This document shows positions 21,251-29,500 of a stretch of 64,000 nt of DNA, piece after piece. Source of the stretch: Symsagittifera roscoffensis. Lineage: Eukaryota; Xenacoelomorpha; Acoela; Convolutidae. Both the position numbers and the translations under genes were made by a program. Location: NCBI RefSeq assembly GCF_963678635.1, contig NC_087065.1, positions 5,355,209 through 5,419,208 on the forward strand, in the 5' to 3' direction. Each line of letters opens with the position of its first letter. Positions within the stretch are counted from its first letter, which is position 1. Below the pieces are notes generated by a model that ran no database searches, was not told the DNA's origin, and saw only the letters and a program-made list of their open reading frames with translations.

Positions 21251-23104
21251 CTTCCACAGGTGATGGGAGCTTATAATAGCACGCAACACTCCACCACTGG
21301 AGTCAGTCCACACATGATGCTGACGGGACACGAGAAGTCTTTACCCTTGACATTCTTCTACCCAGAGTATGAGGGAAAGAAAACATCCCCACAGGTCTAC
21401 GTGAGGGATGTGATCAGACGCCAACAGGAGTTGAACGACTTGTGTAGACGAAACACTCAGCAGGCACAGGCAAGGCAGAGGAAAAGATTCGACAAGAAAG
21501 CAGCTGGTGCAAAGGCTTACTCGGTGGGAGACTACGTATGGGTATTTCAGAACGTTATACCACCGAAAGGGACAAAAAAACTTCTGAAGAAGTGGAGGGG
21601 ACCCTTCATGATTACAGAGGTGCACCAAGAGGGACGCTTTTATAGACTGAGTACTGGCCGAGCCGCCCACTACGAGAACATCAAGCCACACAATCCATCG
21701 ACAGAAGACTGGTGTATACCCGCAGACATGGAAGAAGGGGATTATCTAATGATGGATCCTGCTTGTGAGGTCAATGAAAAAGGCACCAGGGAGAAGAACG
21801 ATGGAAACGAAGTCGTAGAGGAAGGTACGGATACACCATTGGACCTGGATCCAAACGAACAGATCGAAGCGGACGATGAAACCTTGCCCTACGCAGAGGA
21901 AGATTGGCAGGATTCCGAACAGACAGAGGTTCCCAAGAACATGGAACCAGATCTTCCGTTCACGATGCAGACTCGTCAGAAAGACGGGACGAGACTAAGA
22001 AAGAAATACAATCCTTACGGTGACGACTTTGTAGTGGATAGGATAGATCTAAAGAAAATAGTGGAGGAAGTAGTGGGTTTAGAGGAAATAACAGTGTCAC
22101 AGGACATTGACATAGTCGATGATCACAACGATGAGTGGGTTGACGACTGGTCGAAACCCGAGGTGGAGTTCGACGATGAGCAACAGCAGTCAAATGAACA
22201 AGACCTGACGAACCTGCGTGTCTTAGAGTGGCTGAACGAAATGACATCAGACCCTGAAAAGACCAGCGTTACGATTCAAGACGTAGATCGCGAAAGCGCG
22301 AAATACATTAAGACCGAACGAGATGATCCTTCCTGGGCTGCCCAGGAAGGACAACTTCTCATTCCAGCTTCTAATCTTGACTTAATACCCGGTATGCGAT
22401 CGACGGGGACGCCGATGGATATTTTTGTCCGGGGAGTGGGGGTAGGACTTACCCACACTGAAAACTTGATAATAAAAAAATTGAGAATAGCAAGAGAAAC
22501 AGGAAACTTAGAAGCAGAAACAGGTGAAGAACCTAAGAAACCTGACATAGGCAGGGTAGTTGAGTCATATTTTAATTTACCAAATGAATATTCTAGTAAC
22601 ATAATACTAACAGACAGTGATTTCATACTCACAAACAGAACATGTGCGGTAGCTATCACCGCAGACATGAGTTGTAGGACGGCGCTAGCGGCAGATTTTA
22701 AGAGGGAATATAAAAACGTGGAATTCCTTTGGAAGCAAAGACCAGGGATAGGGGGCGTAGCAGCCTTACCCCCGGCGGTGTCGCAAATACCGGGAAAGTA
22801 CTTATGCTTCCTGGTAACGAGGGCGACAGAGAAGCAACACGTGGACCCAGAAAATCTAGTCTTGTCTTTGACGAGGCTGAGGGACTTCCTTATGGAAATG
22901 GACGTGAAGGAGCTTTCGCTTCCAGTGTACGATCCAAATAGAGGAAGACTGCATCCTCGGGAATTGTACGCGCTTGTACACGTACAATGTACGCACTTGT
23001 ACAAGTATAGGCTGAGTGATGTGCGAGAGGGTGTTAGGCCAAAGACTAAGTTGTGTGTAATATGTGAGAGGTGCGTTATGTTATGTTATGTGTTAGGTTA
23101 TTAA
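21251..23104 (+). CDS. integrase C-terminus with fused macro domain candidate
   Basis: In frame with the previous segment (a clean frame restarts at 21260). First comes the end of integrase, with the GPF motif KKWRGPFMITEV, followed by an acidic linker. The last part, about 22552-22985, resembles the macro fold of the TARG1/ALC1 group in motif order: a Cys-Ala-x-Ala strand followed by ITADMSCRTALAADFKREY (family: S-x-D-x-x-M-G-A-G-I-A-x-x-F-K), FLWKQRPGIGGVAAL, KYLCFLVTRATEKQHVDPE, ENLVLSLTRLRD and KELSLPVYDPNRGRL. Macro domains bind or hydrolyse ADP-ribose. The Gly-rich catalytic loop is replaced by DPNRG, so hydrolysis is doubtful. The last strand is kept in copy 2 (IFSDTYIQVYL) but rearranged in copy 1 after about 22985. 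The segment from about 22470 is more AT-rich than its neighbours. Confidence 0.65.
   Translation, partial: LPQVMGAYNSTQHSTTGVSPHMMLTGHEKSLPLTFFYPEYEGKKTSPQVYVRDVIRRQQELNDLCRRNTQQAQARQRKRFDKKAAGAKAYSVGDYVWVFQNVIPPKGTKKLLKKWRGPFMITEVHQEGRFYRLSTGRAAHYENIKPHNPSTEDWCIPADMEEGDYLMMDPACEVNEKGTREKNDGNEVVEEGTDTPLDLDPNEQIEADDETLPYAEEDWQDSEQTEVPKNMEPDLPFTMQTRQKDGTRLRKKYNPYGDDFVVDRIDLKKIVEEVVGLEEITVSQDIDIVDDHNDEWVDDWSKPEVEFDDEQQQSNEQDLTNLRVLEWLNEMTSDPEKTSVTIQDVDRESAKYIKTERDDPSWAAQEGQLLIPASNLDLIPGMRSTGTPMDIFVRGVGVGLTHTENLIIKKLRIARETGNLEAETGEEPKKPDIGRVVESYFNLPNEYSSNIILTDSDFILTNRTCAVAITADMSCRTALAADFKREYKNVEFLWKQRPGIGGVAALPPAVSQIPGKYLCFLVTRATEKQHVDPENLVLSLTRLRDFLMEMDVKELSLPVYDPNRGRLHPRELYALVHVQCTHLYKYRLSDVREGVRPKTKLCVICERCVMLCYVLGY
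22425..22436 (+). repeat. fourth internal PPT-like site, in a different codon frame
   Basis: TTGTCCGGGGAG is identical to the three sites near 19.9 kb, but here it is read as part of IFVRGVG and not as LSGE. Copy 2 has it with one change (48828-48839). Preservation of the nucleotides across two codon frames favours a nucleic-acid role. Confidence 0.6.
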
Positions 23105-23411
23105 GATCATGGGTAAGTAGGGGTTAGTGACCATGAACAACTAAATGACGATCTTGGGAATAGATCCAAAGTTTGGACTGTCCAATCTTAGGTCGAATTC
23201 CAAAATTTTAGAAACCAATTGATTTTAATAAATTTTAGGATAAATATCTTTTTATCTGAACTGTCTTTAAGCAAATTTTAACGATGTATGTTAAGGTGAA
23301 ATTGACAGGTGTGACATTCGTGATTTCTTTTCTAGATCCTGATTGATCATTTAATTGCTCACTTGAGTCAAAACTTGAAATCGAAATCAAATCAAACTTG
23401 GAAAGAACAGT
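23105..23411 (+). promoter_or_regulatory. pol to ORF3 interval with a conserved splice acceptor
   Basis: A pyrimidine-rich stretch ends in TTCTTTTCTAG (AG at 23334-23335), about 75 nt before the ORF3 ATG. Copy 2 keeps CTCTTTTCTAGATCCTGATT (about 47900-47920, minus strand). This would allow ORF3 to be translated from a spliced RNA, as retroviral env is. Just upstream, 23310-23320 is TGTGACATTCG, identical to the first 11 nt of the LTR. I did not identify a matching donor in the leader. Confidence 0.45.
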
Positions 23412-26400
23412 ATGGACAATTTCAACCTGGATGAATTGATGGACCTGGCAGAGGCATATGTAGGACCGATGGTAGATGCGATCTATCGTCGGCTGATCGA
23501 ACGAGACTTCGCTCTGGAGGACCCAGAGGTGGTCATGTTGCTGACCGCCCTGATTAACATCTTGGGGCACGACAACCGTGGGGACCGCCCCACGGAAGTC
23601 CTGTTGATGGCAGCATATGGAGAAAGAGGAGTACTAGACCGCCCGAACATGAGAGTGATGAGGTGGAGAAACGGGGCTCTCTCAGGGAGTGACTTGGCGA
23701 ATGAGCCTGGGTTGGGAAGTTCTAGGACTTACCAACCAGGTGAGATGCCAATGCCCTCCAAGCCCAAACCTGGGCTGACGAGAATGCATCGGGAGATGAA
23801 CAGCGAGGCGACCTCGTCTGGTTCACCACTGAGAGCAGCTGTGCCACCAAAAGGGGCGAAAGTAACACAGAAGGTTCAGACGAACCAAACCATACAAGAT
23901 CTGGACGAGATGAACGATCAGTTGAGAAGTACGAAGAAGGAGTTAGACGATATGACGAAGACCATGCTGGCGATGGAGGAAGACCGGGACATGTGGAGAA
24001 AGTTGTTTGAAGACTGCAACAAAAAGCAGGGTCAAGAGATCGAACGCTTAAGGCAGGAATACAAAGAGCGATCGGAGCAGGTGGCGTTGACGACGTCCAT
24101 TGAGAAAATGATACCTGCAAGGGATATTCCTCGTGGGCAGTCCCCGATGGAGCTCTTGACACCTCGAGAAATGAGTCAAACAACGGAGACACGGCTTCCA
24201 GCAGAGACGAACCGAGTAACAATCCCGGATCCTAGTGACACCTTGGGTGATCCCGTCGTAGAACAGACAGTGAGAAAACTGATAGAGACCGCTGGACGAT
24301 TGGTCGCTAACAAGAATGCACCAGGTTCCGGGGTGACTGCACCCTATGGAACGATTGACGATACGGGCAGAGTACAACTCTCCCAGACAGTAATCAGACA
24401 AGGGATGAGTAACGTGACACCACTCATGGGGAACTCGAGAATCCCAGAGAGGAAAGTAAGGAAGATGCCGGCGAAGAAAGTGTCTCGTGTAATAGACGTG
24501 CAGAAGAATAATCAATTGAAGTATAGTTTCACGGGAGTTCCGGAGACAGATCCGAGAGCCTGCTTCAATCGAGCTACCTGGAGCCCGGCTGTGAACCTGC
24601 AGCAACCACCACTCGGGACATCTCACCTGATATTGGGAGACAGCTTAGTCAGAGTGCTGTCGAATTTGAGGACCTCATGGGTCACCACGGTGATGGCCTT
24701 TGGAGGCGCGACGATTGCCCAATTATATCGCATGGTGGAGCTGATGAATCCAGGGAAGATACCCAATGTGATGATCTTAGTTGGGACGAATGACATCTCC
24801 AGAGGATCAGATGAGCAGGAAGCACTGTGGGAAGCAATGATGGTGTGTTTGTTTACTACTCTCTGGCAGAAGTTCAGTTGCGCGGTACTGACCGTTTGCA
24901 CGGTGCCAATGAACACAAGAAGCCTGACAGTATCAGGAAGAAGGCACAACGAGGGAGTCATGAGATGGAACAACATCTTGAGAAACCTAGCAAATCGAAA
25001 CGCCGGAAGAATGATCCTCATGGACATTGAACATGAATTGAGAGCCATGGATCAAGCCAGACTGACCACAGATGGCATCCACTTCGACAGTGTCGAAGGA
25101 CAAGCTTGGTTGAATCGAGTCTTCCAAGAACGGTTGGATGAGCTGGAAGCAGAACTCTTTGACACAGGAGTGCTGAAGGAAGAGGGAACGGTGAGTGATA
25201 CGGTGATCACCACCTTTGTGCCTCCTAACCTGGAAACACGCTTGGGTACGGTCCCAGCCGCCATAAATTACCGGCAACAAAGCTCCAGTGAACCAGGTCA
25301 AAGAACAGACGTACAAGATCGGTTGGGAGAAGCACCGATGAGGAGGACAATCCATCCTAGGAAAAGGATAGGACCTGTCAACCAACCAATCGAGGAAGTA
25401 GCAGGCACATCCAGATCGGACACTAGATCGGAGACGACGAGTACCAGTCGAGAGGAGAGACCGAGCAGAGGCTCATTGATGTGGTCGCGATCCATACCGT
25501 CTCCTTGGCATATATACAAAGAAGAACTAATGAAGCTGGACCTACAGAGAGTGAGCTTCATCGAAGATGCAAGGAGGATGCTGAATGGAGCGACGCTATC
25601 CGTCAGCAGATTGTACTCGATAACCGGCGTAGACTGGTTGATAGCCGCTAGCATAAATTTCAGCTCCACGACGGCCTTGAGGTTTGCCGACTTGGAGGGA
25701 CTGCCCTCCAACAACACAATGGGACCTGTGAATGCAAGACCGTTGCAAGATGTGAGATTGAACCATGATGAGAGGAATCGTGAAGAAAGGCCAGGAAGAT
25801 TCCTGACGGCGAGAGCGCCGATTGGACAACACGTGAAGATATTTAGGCAATTGACGACACCACCTGGTCATGTGAAGGAGAGAGTGTACCCAAAACTAGT
25901 GAACCAAGATGGTGATGCCCAGAGATATGGCGGATTGACAGCGATAAAGAAAGATGAGACCATCTTCGCCGCCTATGACAAAGCAGAGATGAGAAAGGCC
26001 AAAATCATGGTAGTAGCGAATTCAGAGTTCGTGTACACCTCTAAGTCTTTGTTTTGGCCGGACGTCATAATGCTGGCCGCAGTTGACCTAGACCTATTGC
26101 AATCAGTGTCATTGGCTATAGGGGTACAAAGGCAGACAGAAATGAACCCGATAACGATTGTGTTTGCTGGCATCAATGACCATCTACACAGTAGAGGTTT
26201 TCTGAGCAGGCTCAGAGATCCTGCAACAGCAGAAAACGCAGTATGGCCAGCGATAAAAGACATCCTGGAGTCAATGGGTGAAGTGGTAGACGCGACAAAG
26301 GAGGGATCATTCAATAAAGTGACGTTGAGAGTAGTATTTGCGTTGTCTCCGGGATATGCATATCTCCCGGATGGACTGAAGTTTGTGTATGCAATGGTAG

Positions 26401-26504
26401 CCTTACTTTCGGAGGGAAAATATGATGTGATCATATCAGCCCCGAATCGCCTGATAGAAATGGAGAACCTGAGGCCACTTAAGGCTGAACTGCCTGCAGT
26501 ATAG
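23412..26504 (+). CDS. ORF3: coiled coil + SGNH hydrolase + second SGNH-like module
   Basis: 1,030 aa from ATG 23412, in a different frame from pol, in the usual env position. Residues about 155-220 form a coiled coil. Residues about 403-585 are an SGNH/GDSL esterase domain: LILGDSLVRVL (Ser about 411), FGGATIAQL (block II Gly), LVGTNDIS (Asn about 460) and TTDGIHFDS (Asp about 554, His about 557), so the Ser-Gly-Asn-His signature is complete. SGNH esterases also occur in ORF1 of some CR1-like elements. The C-terminal 200 residues again look SGNH-like (IVFAGINDHLHSRG) but lack an obvious nucleophile. The frame ends at TAG 26502 and continues in the same frame into ORF4. A change from TGG is one base. 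There is no signal peptide or transmembrane segment of Env type. Confidence 0.75.
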   Translation: MDNFNLDELMDLAEAYVGPMVDAIYRRLIERDFALEDPEVVMLLTALINILGHDNRGDRPTEVLLMAAYGERGVLDRPNMRVMRWRNGALSGSDLANEPGLGSSRTYQPGEMPMPSKPKPGLTRMHREMNSEATSSGSPLRAAVPPKGAKVTQKVQTNQTIQDLDEMNDQLRSTKKELDDMTKTMLAMEEDRDMWRKLFEDCNKKQGQEIERLRQEYKERSEQVALTTSIEKMIPARDIPRGQSPMELLTPREMSQTTETRLPAETNRVTIPDPSDTLGDPVVEQTVRKLIETAGRLVANKNAPGSGVTAPYGTIDDTGRVQLSQTVIRQGMSNVTPLMGNSRIPERKVRKMPAKKVSRVIDVQKNNQLKYSFTGVPETDPRACFNRATWSPAVNLQQPPLGTSHLILGDSLVRVLSNLRTSWVTTVMAFGGATIAQLYRMVELMNPGKIPNVMILVGTNDISRGSDEQEALWEAMMVCLFTTLWQKFSCAVLTVCTVPMNTRSLTVSGRRHNEGVMRWNNILRNLANRNAGRMILMDIEHELRAMDQARLTTDGIHFDSVEGQAWLNRVFQERLDELEAELFDTGVLKEEGTVSDTVITTFVPPNLETRLGTVPAAINYRQQSSSEPGQRTDVQDRLGEAPMRRTIHPRKRIGPVNQPIEEVAGTSRSDTRSETTSTSREERPSRGSLMWSRSIPSPWHIYKEELMKLDLQRVSFIEDARRMLNGATLSVSRLYSITGVDWLIAASINFSSTTALRFADLEGLPSNNTMGPVNARPLQDVRLNHDERNREERPGRFLTARAPIGQHVKIFRQLTTPPGHVKERVYPKLVNQDGDAQRYGGLTAIKKDETIFAAYDKAEMRKAKIMVVANSEFVYTSKSLFWPDVIMLAAVDLDLLQSVSLAIGVQRQTEMNPITIVFAGINDHLHSRGFLSRLRDPATAENAVWPAIKDILESMGEVVDATKEGSFNKVTLRVVFALSPGYAYLPDGLKFVYAMVALLSEGKYDVIISAPNRLIEMENLRPLKAELPAV

Positions 26505-26522
26505 TCAGATATCTCAAACGCG

Positions 26523-29500
26523 ATGAGAGGGTTCAAGGACCACGCGCTACACATGTTGGTGTTGGACGAGGTGCTGGGGTTGGAACTGTCCAACTTCAGT
26601 CGGCAACTCAAACTGAAACCAGGAATAGATGACGACCATCGAGTGATCACGGCGATGTCCAACGACTTGTGGTTCCGAGCAATGGAAGTGGCGAGTGAAG
26701 ACACGAGAAGAAAAAATTCACTGGAGACGAGAGCTCATCTGGAAGCGATGGTGCTGAGAACCAAGCCGGAAGCAAACCAGTGGCTACACCTGAATCCGAG
26801 AGTAGCGGCATTGGGTGCAGATGCTTTTCAGCAAGGCCCAGTAATGATCACTAAGATACACGCCTACTTGTTGAAGGAGGTGAACCTGGCGGAAAATGCC
26901 GGAGAAAAGACAGCTGAGTTCGTGAACAGAATGTGTCAGATTACTCTGGAAACCTTCTGGACCCAGGAAGTGAAAGGACAGGAGGGATTTGAAAGGACAG
27001 ACAGCATGCTAGAAGGGTTGGGAGCCGGATGGACCGCGTCCTTCTTGGCAAAAGTCTACCCGAAAGTCTCGCACTACTTGATAAAGGAATTCCTCCAAGC
27101 GGTAGTGAAAGTATCGATAGTGGAATTAATAGCCCTGTTTGTGACATTTGGAGCGGAGAATTTCGTGAAAGGACCGGTGATACTGCTTACGGATGGAATA
27201 CAGAACCTGCGACTAGATGGACTTCTGACATTGATCGCAATAACCCACGGAAACTTGGGAGGACTGATGAAACTGGCACGTTGTCCAGAGCAGATGAAAG
27301 AGAGAGTGAGGAATCTGGATATGAAGAAATCCACAGACTCGTGGAACAAAATAAGAGATCTGAGACACACTCTTATCCAGTATCTCTTGCAGCAAAATCG
27401 CTTTGGAACCGGAGAAGACGAGACAATTGAAAGAGAGGAAGATGTTAGACGACATGTTGGAGGCATGCCGCTGTTAACAGATTTGAGCTTAGCTATGAGA
27501 ATCGATCCCTTGGCACTGATCAGAGGAGTCACGGAGTTCGTGACAGTGATCTATGGACCAGCAGTCACCTTTGCGTTCCCTGACGTTAAAGTGGAAGCAT
27601 ATAGGAGGTCGGTGTTGCACCTGAACCTCATATCGGCAGTGGACGGTAGTACACTGAACTGGTGTGAGCAGCACGCATTGCGAGAGCTCATGAGTGAAGA
27701 TCTGTTATTTGCGAAAATATCGGAGCCAGAGATGACAGTCATCAATTTTGACGATCACTTCTGTGACCGCATGGGAGAAGTAGAAAGAGGGCACATCGAG
27801 GTGTTTCCAAAGCTTTGGAATCTGAGGCCCTATGACAAAACGAATGGCGAAATGACCAGAGTGCCTCGTCTCACAGCAGCGTATCACAAGGTGAGAGAAG
27901 AGACGAAGGACTGGGGCGATTACAAGAAGCTACCCGAAGCAATCCCTGAATTCCCTCTGATAAGAAGGATGTTGCTCGGAGCAGTCTCCGTAGTACAAAC
28001 TCCTAGGTTGAGAGCATTCGAAACCAATGAAAGGAGAGTAGGGAATTTCTCGGCGACGATGGATCCATACTTCGTGGGGAGAAATGCCGCCGTGTTACAG
28101 TACACACGATTTGCGTACACGGATCAAGCGACGAGAAGGCGAATAAGCAACGCTGCTACTCCCAAGCCTGAAGGATTTGATGAGGAATGGAGGGGACTAG
28201 GCTTAGCTCCAATGAGGATGAGAGGCAGGACTGAATTGCCTGAAGCCTCAGTAATCCTGACCAGTGTGAGAAAAGAGATGAAAGCTGCGGGAGTATTGCA
28301 GACGAGAATTTTCCTAGCACCCTTCGGCTGCGAAGAAATCAAAGTGGTCCATGGAGAAGAGGAAGATAAATCAGCCGGTACATTGCTCATACCGAGATTC
28401 CAGGAAGAAGCTGACAATGACAAACAAGGACCATCGAACTCGAATAGGGACAAGTCAGAAGGAGATGACGGACAGGGTGGAAACCGTCAGACTGAAGAAC
28501 CCATGCAACAAGATCAAGCTGGTGGGGAGGACGACAGGGCATCGACAGGAGGAACATCCAGCCTGGATTTCAATATCTTCAGTGATCTTGAGAATAATGC
28601 AGACACGTTGGAAACGACTGAGCCAGCGGATGAAGGCATCTCGACACTGGAACCTCCGTCAGCCTTTGAGGAGATGAAACGGAATTTGCCGGAGAGGAGC
28701 TCTCCTGGCAATACAAGAAATAACGATCAGAGAATCCTCATGGAATCACCTCGGAGGAGAAGAATAGAGGCCTCAGCCAGAGTACCTTTCTTGGGAACGC
28801 TACCCGAAGAAGAATGGGAAGTACATCACCGAGACCACGAGAGTAGGACGGGATGTAAGCTGGACAGAGTGGCGTTCATGGAAGAAGTCTGGACTGTGAT
28901 TCAGAGCTATGGGACCCAGTCCATTCTCAAAACAGGTCTCAATCAACCCTTGATGAGAGAAGTACTTGACAAGCTTGATGAGTGTGAAGGGAGACTGAGT
29001 GAGTTATTGATCGACTCAGCCACTGATGAGAGTGAAGCGAATTCTCCCATCAAGATGACACCGCAGGATAATGAAGGAGAGGTGGTGTACCTGTCAAGGA
29101 CCAGGAGAGGAACGATGCGATCGAAAATGGTGATTGATAAAATCAATGCGATGAAAATGAAGTTAGGCAGCAGAGTGATGCCGAGGAGGATTGGAAAGAC
29201 GAAAGTGGATTCGGAAATATCGATGAAAGCTGGTAACTCAGCGAAAAGAAAACGAGTCGAGGAAGTCATGGATTTGGGGCAAGGTGATTATCAATTGTCT
29301 GGCACAGATAGAATATTAACTGATATAGCGATGGTGCCACCCATTCTCATGGCGGGGATAAAGTCAACCGGTTATAAATCCAAAAGGAGTGACCGCACTC
29401 TGACTGGAGCAACTTTAGAAATGGAAATACTCAGTCAATGTGGAGAGAGTAAAATGAGGGTCTTCAAACCATCTCCCATGAATCATGGAAAAGGGAGTGT

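Noticed and set aside
22276-23004. A 242-codon minus-strand frame over the macro domain
   Set aside because: A shadow of the plus-strand frame. Only the plus-strand translation is conserved in copy 2 and fits a domain.
14162-26504. In-frame TAG and TAA codons as a sign of a reassigned genetic code
   Set aside because: The matching codons in copy 2 are Arg and Tyr with no consistent meaning, frameshifts occur as well, and the intact frames (pol, ORF3, ORF4, IFT88 exons) do not use TAA or TAG internally. Lesions or readthrough explain the data better.
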